Assembly (NCBI GenBank): GCA_003170825.1
Contig: PMYL01000053.1
Location: 31,694-75,373 of the forward strand
From: Acidobacteriaceae bacterium
Lineage (GTDB): Bacteria; Acidobacteriota; Terriglobia; Terriglobales; Acidobacteriaceae
Length of the DNA: 43,680 nucleotides
Direction of reading: 5' to 3'
The notes under the pieces are model-generated. The model made no database searches and was not told where the DNA came from. It saw nothing but the letters and a program-made list of their open reading frames with translations. A program made the translations under genes and the position numbers. Of this stretch, positions 7,425 through 16,317 are shown one piece after another. Within the stretch, counting starts at the first letter, position 1. Every line of letters starts with the position of its first letter.

Positions 7425-10400
7425 TCAGTCCACCGTGAGCGTCAAGGTCAAACTGTGCTGCACTCCGCTTGAAACCACGGTGACGGGAATCGTATAGGTT
7501 CCCGCAGGGGTTGAGCTCCCACCCGATCCCCCACCGGATCCCCCGCCCGAACCTCCTCCCGAACTCGTGCAACTGGACACGCCGCCCGCCAGAATCGCCA
7601 GCAATGCGGCCAACAGCAGAGCAGTCCGGCGCCGTCTCCATCCCAGCGGCAACAACAGCAGCCCGCAAACCAGCGGAACCACCCCCCACCCAGCCGGGCC
7701 GGTCGAGCGTGCGGAAGACCCGGATTGCCCGGTGGAGATCTGCACAGCCACGTTTCCGGTGGCCCCGGCGCTGACTGTTTCGATGCTCGGGTTGAAGAGG
7801 CATAGCGCGTTCGCCGGCAGCGTGCCGCTCTGGAACGTGAACGTTCCTCCCGGCGAGAATTGCGCCGAGGAAATCCACACAGGGGCAATCGCCAGGGTAT
7901 AGCTGGCCGTCTGGCCGCTGGCGACAGTCTGGGTCATCGAGCCGATGGCCGCGACCGTGAAATCGAAGTCCATCCCCGACAACGCCACGGTGACCGGCTC
8001 AGCCGCCAAAGCGGAGCTGATGGTCAATGTGCCCTTGAACGACCCGTAGACAGTGGGCTGAAAGATGATCCCGGCTGTACAACTTGCTCCCGCGGCCAGG
8101 CTGGCGGAGCAGGTGTTTTGCGTCAGGCTGAACGGAGAAGCTGTCGAAAGCGTCAGCGAACTGGCGGCGACGCTGCTTCCGTTGCTGATAGTCACCGTTT
8201 GCGCCGTGCTGGACTGGCCGGGGATCACTGCCCCAAAGTTCAAACTGGACGGGCTGACGCTCAACACTGCTGGCTGCAAGCCTGTGCCGGCCAGAGCCAC
8301 CGTCTGCGTCCGCAGCGCATCGGAGACGGTCAGCGTGCCGGTCTGCGCGCCCACCTGGCTGGGAGCAAAAATTACGGAAATTGTGCAGCTCGCGCGCCCA
8401 ATCAGCTGTGTCCCGCAGTTGTTCGACGTCTGAAAGGCTCCGCTCACCGACACCGCGATCGAAGTCAGCGGCAGGTCACCGGTATTGGTCAAACTGACGA
8501 TCTGCGCCGTCGAAAGCTGCCCCACCACCGTTTCAGGAAAGCTCAGCGAGGTGGCCCCAAGAACATCCGTGGGCGCGGTTGCCCCGGTCCCGGTCAGTGT
8601 CACGGTCTGCGTTCCGGCCCCATCGGTAAACGTCAGAGTTCCCGCCACCGCTCCCGCTTGTGTGGGCGCAAACGCCACCGTCACCTGGCAATCGGTCTCC
8701 GCCGCCAGGGTGCTCGTGCCGCACGCATTGCTCGCGATCGTGAATGGCAAGCTGATGCTGATGCCCGTGATCGGCACCGGCGTCCCGCTGTTGTTGGCCG
8801 CCTCCACCTGCAACGCGGCGGAGGTCGTCCCCACCTCCACCTGGCCAAAACTCACAGTCGCGGGCGTCAGGCTCACCGCTCCCGCCGGGGTTCCGGTTCC
8901 GCTCAGATCCACGCTCAGTTGCCCGCCGTAGACGTTGGCGCTGATGATCATCTGGCCCGTCCGGCTGCCTGTCTCGGCGGGCGTAAACTTCACCTCTATG
9001 GTGCAGCTTCCGCCCGCGGCCACGGTCGTATTCTGGCAGTTGTCCGTCTCGCTGAAGTCCCCGCTCGTGGCAATCGCCATAGGCGTCAGTGCCAGGCTGC
9101 CTGTGTTCTCCAGGGTCACCGTCTGCGCGCTGCTGGCGGTCCCGAACACCTGGCTCGCAAAGGTCAGGGACGACGGGCTCGCGGTCGACGTTGTCAAACC
9201 CGTGCCCGCGGTCCACAACGGGGTTTGCCATACCCCTCTACCGTAGGTCGCCGCCACCAGCACCCGCGCTGATGCGGAAGCGCTCAGTCCAACCACCGGC
9301 GCCTCCGGCAGTCCGGTTCCAAATGCTGACCAGCAGGTGGACGGCGTATTCATGCAGGTCGCAATCCCGGTCGTGAAATACACCCCCGCGTCCGTGGCAA
9401 CGTAGACCGTGTTGGCGTCCTGCGGGTCCACAACCAGGCTGCTGGCCGGAGCCCAGGGAAGGTTGGATATAAGCGTCGCCCAGTGTGCTCCCCCGTCGGT
9501 CGAACGGTACACCACCCGCACCTTCTCCTGCAGGGTTGCACTTCCTTCCACGGTCACGTAGACCGTGTTCCCGGTTGTGTCGTGCGGGTCGATGAAGATG
9601 CTCGAAATTTCCAGGCCGTACAGATTCATCGCGTTGCTGTCGTTGGTTACCGGGTTCAGCGTAAGGTCCTGCCACACAGGCGGCGAGCTGCTGGCGGGAT
9701 TGATCGTCGCGCTTAAAACATGGCCCGGAAGGTTCGCTCCTCCGTTTAGGGAGCCGTACATGCCCACGTAAACGACTTCGCTGCCACCGGAAAGCGCCAC
9801 TGCGGCCATCGACCGAATGAGAGCATCGCCGCTGCACGGCCCCGGAGCCGTCAAGCTGTCCAGAATGGGGCTGATTGCGTTGCCCGCGCTCCAGCCGATG
9901 CCATCGGCCGGACCGCGCCAAACCCGGCAGGTCCCGATCAGCAACTGCGTCGAGTCCAGCGGATCCACCAGAAACGGCGCCGGTGTGGTCATGGAGTACC
10001 CATCGCCGCCCACGTCCGCTTCGGTGATCACCGGGCTGGCGCCGAACGCGGCCGGAGTGCACGCGCTCTCATCCGCGCACAGGTAGATGGAAACTCCCTC
10101 CTCGTTGTTCACATACCAGTTCGCGCTGTTGGCCGGATCGATCGCCACCGGTCCGCCCTCGCCGCCCAGGATCTGCGGCCAGTCCACCGTCGGCCCCGTG
10201 GCGCTCTTCACCCCCGCTGTCCCGTTCACCCCCAGCCCGGCCATCATCGTGTAGGGCGTGGAGCCGGCCTGCGACATGCTCACCACCTCCGCCAGCGACC
10301 CCAGGCTCCCGTTCAGATTCTGGAAGTGGCTCGCATCGGTCGCCGCGCAAACCTGCCCCGTCTCGCCGATGGCATCCATCGAGCGCCACAGCCCGCTGTC

Positions 10401-12110
10401 GTTGCCCACAAAGATTTCCAGCGGATTGGCCGTGCTCCAGGCCAGCGCATGCTGATATTCGCCCACCTGCGCACTCATGCACGTGGTGGAATTGGTTGTG
10501 TTGCGCCATGTACAGCCCATGGCCAGGCTGCACTTCCACAGATCGTTGGCCCCGGCCAGCAATACCGTGTCCTGTTGCGACGGCACGGCGGCCAGCGCCA
10601 GGTTGTAGTCGCCGTTCGCAATGGTCGCAGCCCCATCCGTAGTGTTCGTCTCCAGCGCCGCCGTGCTCCATTGCCGGGCAAACGTAATGCTCTGGTTCGT
10701 GCACGTACCCCCGCTCACCGCGCACTGGTCCTGCCAAAGTCCCTGGTCCTGGTTGTAAGCATCCACCGTCCAGGCAAACGTGTCCCCGGTCTGCGGATTC
10801 ACCGCCAGCGTTCCGCGAAAGATCGGGCAATCGATCGAGCCGACAGTGTTGGAATTGGTAGGGCAAAATAGCGTGGTCAGCCCCGAGCCGGGTTGCGCCG
10901 CCATCCGCGTCCAGGTCACGCCGTCCGTCGACTGGTAGTAGCCGTGGTAGCGCACCGCCGCCACAAACAATTGCCGCACCGGGTTCCACACCACCGATGT
11001 CGCCGCATTGCCGTCGGGACCCGCGAAAGGATCGTTCGGCCCCTGGACATCCGCGCCTGCTCCGTCCCTGATGGTCGCCAGATTCCACGAAACGCCGCTG
11101 TCCAGGGAGTAATACAGCCCCTCATAGCTCTTGTTTGGCTGGTCCGCATTCACCAGCGTCCCTTCGTAGGCCTGAGAAACCGCCGCCACCACCAGTTGCG
11201 GATTCACCGTGCTCCAGGCAAAGCCCGCAAAACCCTCCCCGGCGAAGCTCCATTCCAGGTCCGCGGTTGTCTGCGTCAGGCTCCAGCTATTTCCCCCGTC
11301 GGTCGAACGCAGGATTCCAGCCCCATAATAGGAGTCGAGCGCATCGTTCGGGTCGCCGGTGCCGGCCAGAATCACGCCCGTCCCGCCCGGCTGCACCGTC
11401 AATGCCCCAATGCTGATCGAAGCGTCTACTGCGCCGCTCAGGGCAGCCACGGTATCTGTCAGCGGAGTAAAGACCACAGAAGACGCGTTGGACACACCCG
11501 CATTCTGCGCCGCCCACACCCCGCCACCGGTCGTTCCCAGGTAAATACGATTGCCGGTCGAGTCCGAGGGATCCAGCGCCAGCGCAGAGACCCGGCCTGT
11601 CACCAGCCCATAGTTCGGCGTCAGCACCGCCGCCGGACCCAGCGCCTGCCAGGTCAAGGTCGCTGTTGACGCCGGCTGCGTCTGCGCCCCAGCCGCATTT
11701 CTGCGCCAGCCCCCTTTTGTCCGCCATCCAGCGTGCCCGGCACCAGACCATGCCTTCCTCCGGCCCGGCGTCCATCCCCGCTCAGCAAGAAACCGCTGCG
11801 CCTGGGCCACCCGCGGCGGCTGCCCTGCAAAGCTCCGTGCCCCATCCTTGCGACTTCCTTCTGTCGCAAGGGTGGGAGACCCCAAAACTCGACCGGAACC
11901 GAGTTCACCAGGAGTCGGCAGCCCACCGACCTCTGCGCTCTGCGCCCGCACCGGCACCGCGCACGCGGCCACAAAGACCGCAACCGCCATCGTTCCCAGC
12001 GCCAGACCCACCCATCCGCCGCGCCGTCCGCCGTTCCAGGCTGTGGAAACACGCAGCTCAACCCCGCCCCTCAGACCAGGCTCACCGGAAATCCGCTTAA
12101 AAACACACAT
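7425..12110 (-). CDS. Giant secreted BNR-propeller and ASH-domain protein
   Basis: The product has about 1561 residues. After a basic N-terminus comes a signal-type helix (GLALGTMAVAVFVAACAV) ending near VRAQ. The first two thirds carry BNR/sortilin-like blade motifs such as STDGGNSWSLT, SLDSGVSWNLA and STDGGAHWATL. Four ASH/choice-of-anchor-D domains follow, each with a spaced Cys pair (for example DNC then GSC). After a last beta domain come two hydrophobic segments separated by WRRRR, a Gly/Ser linker and a short beta-strand tail ending LTLTLTVD. It is probably exported and surface-associated, and its ligand is unknown. The start is uncertain: an in-frame ATG at 12152 is the alternative, and neither has a good ribosome-binding site. 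A palindromic repeat lies inside it at 11840-11883. Confidence 0.85.
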   Translation of the reverse strand: MCVFKRISGEPGLRGGVELRVSTAWNGGRRGGWVGLALGTMAVAVFVAACAVPVRAQSAEVGGLPTPGELGSGRVLGSPTLATEGSRKDGARSFAGQPPRVAQAQRFLAERGWTPGRRKAWSGAGHAGWRTKGGWRRNAAGAQTQPASTATLTWQALGPAAVLTPNYGLVTGRVSALALDPSDSTGNRIYLGTTGGGVWAAQNAGVSNASSVVFTPLTDTVAALSGAVDASISIGALTVQPGGTGVILAGTGDPNDALDSYYGAGILRSTDGGNSWSLTQTTADLEWSFAGEGFAGFAWSTVNPQLVVAAVSQAYEGTLVNADQPNKSYEGLYYSLDSGVSWNLATIRDGAGADVQGPNDPFAGPDGNAATSVVWNPVRQLFVAAVRYHGYYQSTDGVTWTRMAAQPGSGLTTLFCPTNSNTVGSIDCPIFRGTLAVNPQTGDTFAWTVDAYNQDQGLWQDQCAVSGGTCTNQSITFARQWSTAALETNTTDGAATIANGDYNLALAAVPSQQDTVLLAGANDLWKCSLAMGCTWRNTTNSTTCMSAQVGEYQHALAWSTANPLEIFVGNDSGLWRSMDAIGETGQVCAATDASHFQNLNGSLGSLAEVVSMSQAGSTPYTMMAGLGVNGTAGVKSATGPTVDWPQILGGEGGPVAIDPANSANWYVNNEEGVSIYLCADESACTPAAFGASPVITEADVGGDGYSMTTPAPFLVDPLDSTQLLIGTCRVWRGPADGIGWSAGNAISPILDSLTAPGPCSGDALIRSMAAVALSGGSEVVYVGMYGSLNGGANLPGHVLSATINPASSSPPVWQDLTLNPVTNDSNAMNLYGLEISSIFIDPHDTTGNTVYVTVEGSATLQEKVRVVYRSTDGGAHWATLISNLPWAPASSLVVDPQDANTVYVATDAGVYFTTGIATCMNTPSTCWSAFGTGLPEAPVVGLSASASARVLVAATYGRGVWQTPLWTAGTGLTTSTASPSSLTFASQVFGTASSAQTVTLENTGSLALTPMAIATSGDFSETDNCQNTTVAAGGSCTIEVKFTPAETGSRTGQMIISANVYGGQLSVDLSGTGTPAGAVSLTPATVSFGQVEVGTTSAALQVEAANNSGTPVPITGISISLPFTIASNACGTSTLAAETDCQVTVAFAPTQAGAVAGTLTFTDGAGTQTVTLTGTGATAPTDVLGATSLSFPETVVGQLSTAQIVSLTNTGDLPLTSIAVSVSGAFQTSNNCGTQLIGRASCTISVIFAPSQVGAQTGTLTVSDALRTQTVALAGTGLQPAVLSVSPSSLNFGAVIPGQSSTAQTVTISNGSSVAASSLTLSTASPFSLTQNTCSASLAAGASCTAGIIFQPTVYGSFKGTLTISSALAAEPVTVALSGMDFDFTVAAIGSMTQTVASGQTASYTLAIAPVWISSAQFSPGGTFTFQSGTLPANALCLFNPSIETVSAGATGNVAVQISTGQSGSSARSTGPAGWGVVPLVCGLLLLPLGWRRRRTALLLAALLAILAGGVSSCTSSGGGSGGGSGGGSGGSSTPAGTYTIPVTVVSSGVQHSLTLTLTVD
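11840..11883. repeat. Palindromic repeat inside the giant BNR/ASH gene
   Basis: CTTGCGAC (11847-11854) and GTCGCAAG (11863-11870) form a perfect 8-base stem with an 8-base loop. They are flanked by CCCCATC and GGTGGGAGACCCC. The same flanks occur at 13324-13375 and 26189-26283, so this is one member of a dispersed family. Here it is read in frame, as GSPTLATEGSRKDGARS, in the low-complexity N-terminal part of the protein. Confidence 0.75.
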
Positions 12111-12355
12111 GGACACACGTCCGGAATCCGATTCCGGCCTCCCCTCTCTCATCTTCCGAGGGGGTTTAAGCGAAATCCAATGGATTGCACCGTGCGAAAC
12201 AAACAGTTTCCGGGATTGGAATTGGCTCAGATTATAGTCCAGAAACGGGACAGTTGCATAACCAGCTCCGGCAACTGAGAATAATCGGCGTTCGCAGTGT
12301 CACCGCCCGACTGAAGGCCATCGCGGTCTCAGATGGCATTTGTTAGAATGTCCCC

Positions 12356-13099
12356 ATGTTCAATGCCCGACCGCTTCCGATAGCCGTTGCAATGGCTTTC
12401 CTGCTGTCCGTTGCGCCAGACATCTCCGCCACATCCGAGAAGAAGCTGGAGATTTCGGAGCAGAATGCAAGTTTGTTGGAGCACATTGGAGACTATCCCG
12501 ACCTCGAAGTGATTTCGATCAGCTGCCTTGAAGATATTCAATCGCTTCCTGATTCGATCGGCAAACTCACAAAACTGAGAGAGTTGATCATCGACAATGG
12601 CAACGGATGCTCGATGAATCCGGTTTTGCCCGAATAGATTGGGAATTTGCGCTCGCTGGAAAAACTGGTTCTCTATGGTGCCCAGGATCCCCGTGGTCCC
12701 GGCCCCCAGCCTATAGAACGCCACCCGTTCCCTCGCAGCATGTCACAGCTAAAGAACCTCACTTACTTGGACCTGGGACGAAACGGGCTCGATGAGATTC
12801 CGATATTCGTGAAGGATCTGCCGAGACTTAGGGAATTTCGATTTGCCTGGAACATGAAGCTGAAAGAAATCCCCGCGTTCATCGCTAATCTGCGAGAACT
12901 GACGACACTCGAACTGGATGCCGATGGCTTGCGCGATCTTCCGGATTTTTTGAATGCGATGCCAAAACTCACCCGCATAACCCTCGGGGAAAACTGCAAG
13001 ATTACTCAAAACGATGCAAAAATGAAGGACTTGATAAGAAGATTTCCGAAAATCACATTTGGTTTTTCAGATGAGTACGACGACTGCCCCGCAAAGTAA
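12356..13099 (+). pseudogene. Leucine-rich-repeat protein gene interrupted by one amber codon
   Basis: Two open stretches in the same frame (12356-12634 and 12638-13099) form one leucine-rich-repeat protein of about 247 codons, split only by TAG at 12635-12637 (codon 94). The first half has a signal-like N-terminus (PIAVAMAFLLSVAPDISA) and repeats such as IQSLPDSIGKLTKLREL. The reading resumes at once with IGNLRSLEKLVLYG and further repeats (LKNLTYLDLGRNGLDEIP). The stop falls exactly where the consensus LPxSIGNL would have Ser or Gln, so a single base change explains it. Candidate readings are a recent nonsense mutation, a sequencing error, or amber read-through. The function of the intact protein is unknown, and an extracytoplasmic binding role is only inference. 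Confidence 0.85.
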
Positions 13100-13140
13100 T
13101 GGCCTGGCCTTGGCCAGGGACGCCGGACGCCCGCTCTGTC

Positions 13141-13165
13141 AAAAGGGCTGCCCATCGGGCAGCCC
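13141..13165 (-). terminator. Intrinsic terminator of the HExxH protein gene
   Basis: GGGCTGCCC (13145-13153) and GGGCAGCCC (13157-13165) form a perfect 9-base stem with a 3-base loop. Read on the minus strand the stem is followed by TTTT. It lies about 20 bases past the stop of the gene at 13186-14898, where an intrinsic terminator is expected. Confidence 0.8.
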
Positions 13166-13185
13166 CTCATGCGAAAGTCTGTGAG

Positions 13186-14898
13186 CTATCTTGCCGCTGC
13201 TTTGATTTCGGCTTCTACCACCTCTTTCATCACGCCGCAGCTGGAGAAGAAGCGGATTAGGTTTCCGGTGAGCGGCTGCATGGTTTCGGAATCGAGAGAC
13301 CGAGCGCCCGGCGGGTCGGCTTCGTGGTCTCCCACCCTTTCTGCAGAAAGAAGCGGAAAGGATGGGGCACGGGGCTGGGATGGGATGCCCAGTGTTGGCT
13401 GCGTGGCGTCGGCCATCTTGAGTTCGCCGGTTCCTTGCGCGTCGAGGATGAGAGCTGTGAGTTTGCGGGCCAGGTCGAGCGGGAAGCTTTCGGCGACGAA
13501 GACCAGCTTGCCGCGGGTGGTGATGACCACCGGGCCTTCACTGGTGGAGTAGACCTGTTCTTCGATACCTTCCGGAGTGGTGCGCTGGGCGTCGAGGTCG
13601 GGCTTGACGCCGGAGTATTTGCGGCCCAGCTCATCGGCGTAGAGCTGGGCGAAGGCCTGGGCGGAGGCGGCGTTCTTCCAGGCCGACAGATAGAAGAGGG
13701 CGATGGAATTTGTGCCGGTCTGCTCGGCGGGCGTCTTGGCGCTGAGCCGCTGGCCGGCCCAATAGAGGCCGCCGTCCCAGGCCGGGGTCAGGTCGCGGGC
13801 AGCAGCATCGCCACCGAAGATCTCGGCGAGAATGTGCAGGTCGAGCTGACCGACCTGGCCGATGTCGTAAGGTTTGTAGAGTTTGTCGACGAGGGGATGA
13901 ATGTTGGGCAGAAGGGGCACGGCGGCCACGTGCCGCTTTTCGTACTCGCGCGGGTTGATGATCTCCCAGGATGAGGTGGGCGGGCGGTCCATGGTTCCGG
14001 CGAAGGCGGCGGCCTGGCCCTGGTCCATCCATACGTCCTGCTCGAAGCTGAGGCCCTCGCGATAGGGGAAGAGGAGCGACTCAGAGAGCAGGATGGGAGC
14101 GCGGGCGAGAATCGGCGAACTGTCCGAGGCGGACATTCGCTGTTTGACGAATTCTATGATCTCGGGGTCCTTGACGAGGCTCTTGCCCATGGGCTTGAGG
14201 ATGTAGTCCATCATGACGGCGGTGGCCTGGCCCTCGACGACGGCATCGCGGGCGGTATCCATCTCGTCTTTGGTGAGGTGATCGGTGTCGCCGGCGGCGT
14301 TGAGGGAGACCTCGTCGGGAGTCTGGTCGCTCCATTTGTCGAGATCGGAGTGCTGGTCCTGGAGGGCGTGGGTGAGCTCGTGGGCGAGGACGGGCTTTTG
14401 CTCTTCGATGCTTACCCAGTCGAGCATGTTGACGGTCTTGGTTTTGGAGTCGTAGTAAGCTTCGACCTGTTCCGTGAGGAGCGCGAGGAGAAAGGGCTTG
14501 AGGGCGAAGTCGCGGTCGAGGAGGCCAAACTTCTTGAGGACGATTTCGCTGCGCTGGAGGCGCCTGGCGCTTTCGTCTTCGTCGAATTTCTGTTTCATGT
14601 AGCTTTCGACGGCGGCGCGGCTTATGATCTGGCGCTTGACGGCGCCCTTGATGGGCAGGCCGGTCTCCTGCGAGGAGAATTTGAGGAGTTCATCGACGAG
14701 CGAGAAGAGCTGGCGGGCCTGTTCGGGGGTGATGCGGGTTCCGGCTTTGGCGTTCTCTGTGGCCGGGGCCGGGTTGGATTGCGGGGCTGCCGGCGCCGTC
14801 TGCTGCGCCGAGACCACGGTTGCCGCCGCAAGGCAGAATGCTGCTGCCCATGCCGATCCGCGCCTGACATATCTTGCCACTGCGTGCTGCTCGTTCAT
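13186..14898 (-). CDS. Secreted HExxH metallopeptidase-like protein
   Basis: The 570-residue product has a signal peptide (about residues 1-31, AWAAAFCLAAATVVSAQ) and a Pro/Ala-rich linker. Near residue 172 is the zinc-site motif LAHELTHALQDQH. About 50 residues later VVEGQATAVMMDY offers a Glu that could be the third zinc ligand, as in gluzincins. The rest has no domain I can name. Near the C-terminus the peptide RAPSFPLLSAERVGDHE is encoded by a palindromic repeat (13324-13375) and is probably a late insertion. It is a single gene with its own terminator, converging on the LRR gene. Its substrate is unknown, and protease activity is inferred from the motif only. Confidence 0.85.
   Translation of the reverse strand: MNEQHAVARYVRRGSAWAAAFCLAAATVVSAQQTAPAAPQSNPAPATENAKAGTRITPEQARQLFSLVDELLKFSSQETGLPIKGAVKRQIISRAAVESYMKQKFDEDESARRLQRSEIVLKKFGLLDRDFALKPFLLALLTEQVEAYYDSKTKTVNMLDWVSIEEQKPVLAHELTHALQDQHSDLDKWSDQTPDEVSLNAAGDTDHLTKDEMDTARDAVVEGQATAVMMDYILKPMGKSLVKDPEIIEFVKQRMSASDSSPILARAPILLSESLLFPYREGLSFEQDVWMDQGQAAAFAGTMDRPPTSSWEIINPREYEKRHVAAVPLLPNIHPLVDKLYKPYDIGQVGQLDLHILAEIFGGDAAARDLTPAWDGGLYWAGQRLSAKTPAEQTGTNSIALFYLSAWKNAASAQAFAQLYADELGRKYSGVKPDLDAQRTTPEGIEEQVYSTSEGPVVITTRGKLVFVAESFPLDLARKLTALILDAQGTGELKMADATQPTLGIPSQPRAPSFPLLSAERVGDHEADPPGARSLDSETMQPLTGNLIRFFSSCGVMKEVVEAEIKAAAR
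13324..13375. repeat. Palindromic repeat inside the HExxH protein gene
   Basis: The core CTTTCTGCAGAAAG (13337-13350) is a perfect palindrome. Its flanks, GTGGTCTCCCACCC on the left and GGATGGGGCACGGGGC on the right, recur at 26189-26283 and partly at 11840-11883. It is read in frame near the C-terminus of the protein. Confidence 0.75.
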
Positions 14899-15051
14899 CG
14901 ATTCTCCCTCGTGGTCTCCCCGCGGGCCACCCTATGATTCAAGGCTCCTGTGCCAGACTCTCGCATCTGCTTCCAAGGCTATAATGAAGATGCGGCTTGG
15001 CGCGAGGTTTCGACTGGAAATCTAGGCGCCGGATAACGGAAAAGTTTCCCC

Positions 15052-16272
15052 ATGACAGAGACCGATCTTGGACAAACGATACAAGCTACGGCGCTGGCTG
15101 TAATGCTTGAATCCGCGCATACGCGACATGAGCTTGCCGTCTATCGCGGCGCGCTCACGCCGCGAGAGTTGGACGCGCCAGAAGAGGAAATAGCGGCGCT
15201 GGTTTCAGGAGCCGCGATCCACGACCTGGGCTGGTTGAGGCGCGCGGCGGTGCGCGGGGAAGACCGTTTTCGCTGGCTGAGCGGCATGGTGACCAACACG
15301 GTAAACGACCTGTTTCCGAACTCCGGGGCATGGAATCTGGTGTTGAACGCGCAGGGGCGGATTCAGGGCGACCTGACGGTCTGGCGGGAAGGCGAGGAGC
15401 TTTCACCCCAGCGTCGAAAACCTGCCGCTACCAGCCCAAGAAACGGAGATCGCGTCGAAGACCGCCTCCTGGGGACCCCTTTTGCCGGGGAATCCGGGCT
15501 GGAACTGGAGATTGCGGCCGACCAGTACGACCGGCTGATGGCGCACCTGAACGGCTTCATCATCATGGACGACGTGGAACTGGTTCCGCTGAGCGGGGAG
15601 CCGGCCGGCGAGGCGGGTTCGGACACGGCTGTGGGACTCACGGGTCCGCTGGCCGATGAGGTGCTGGAGCGGCTGGGCCTGCCTGTGTTGGTGCACCCGA
15701 TGATGGGAACGTGCGTGGAGTGGAACGGGTGGGACCTGAGGATTTTGCGCGGCTACGGCGTGCTGGCGCCGCACTACGAGTTTTGGTTGCCGTCGGCTGG
15801 GTTGGGGAAGCTGTGGTCGTGTCTGCGCACGGCCGGGGCGATACGGGCGGGCAGCGCGTCGGTGGAGGCGTTTCGCATCGCTGAAGGGATTCCGGCATAC
15901 GGGATCGACATCGCCGAGCGGGATTTGCCGCAGGAGACATCCCAGATGCGGGCATTGCACTTCAACAAGGGCTGCTACCTGGGGCAGGAGATCGTGGAGC
16001 GGATCCATTCGCGCGGGAGCGTTCACCGGCACTTGCGGGCGCTGGAGTTGACTGGGCCGGCGCCGGCAGGCGGGACGGAACTGAAGTCGGACGATGGGGC
16101 GGCGACCGGACGGATTACCAGTGCGGCGGAACTCAAGTTGGCGACGGGGAGCCGCGTTTTTGCGTTGGGCATGATTCGCGGCGAAGCCGAGGCGCGCAAC
16201 CTGCCTCTTGCGTACACTGCCGGAACGGCCACGGGGACGGCGCGGATTCTGGCTGCGCCGCCTGGGCTTTGA
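15052..16272 (+). CDS. ygfZ: YgfZ-like folate-binding protein (GcvT-related)
   Basis: YgfZ proteins resemble the glycine-cleavage T protein, bind folate and help maintain certain iron-sulfur enzymes. The diagnostic KGCYLGQE motif is present at about residues 306-313, with IVERIHSRGSVHRHLRALEL after it. N-terminal features include GEDRFRWLSGMVTNTVNDL and NAQGRIQGDLTVW. Between WREGEE and LELEIAADQYDRLMAHL there are about 30 residues of low similarity, encoded by repeat-like DNA at 15400-15484, which makes the protein longer (406 residues) than usual. GGAAAAG precedes the ATG. It opens a plus-strand run of four genes. Confidence 0.88.
   Translation: MTETDLGQTIQATALAVMLESAHTRHELAVYRGALTPRELDAPEEEIAALVSGAAIHDLGWLRRAAVRGEDRFRWLSGMVTNTVNDLFPNSGAWNLVLNAQGRIQGDLTVWREGEELSPQRRKPAATSPRNGDRVEDRLLGTPFAGESGLELEIAADQYDRLMAHLNGFIIMDDVELVPLSGEPAGEAGSDTAVGLTGPLADEVLERLGLPVLVHPMMGTCVEWNGWDLRILRGYGVLAPHYEFWLPSAGLGKLWSCLRTAGAIRAGSASVEAFRIAEGIPAYGIDIAERDLPQETSQMRALHFNKGCYLGQEIVERIHSRGSVHRHLRALELTGPAPAGGTELKSDDGAATGRITSAAELKLATGSRVFALGMIRGEAEARNLPLAYTAGTATGTARILAAPPGL
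15400..15484. repeat. Repeat-like in-frame insertion in the ygfZ-like gene
   Basis: The segment starts CTTTCACCCCAGCG and ends CTCCTGGGGACCCC. These near-complementary ends (CCCCAG and CTGGGG) resemble the outer arms of the other dispersed repeats in this window. Its translation is Arg/Pro-rich and interrupts a continuous YgfZ alignment. The internal part shows no strong palindrome, so the assignment is tentative. Confidence 0.45.
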
Positions 16273-16317
16273 ATGGCGGGTCAGCAAGTCAGCGAAACGA
16301 ATTGGAAAGCTGGAACT

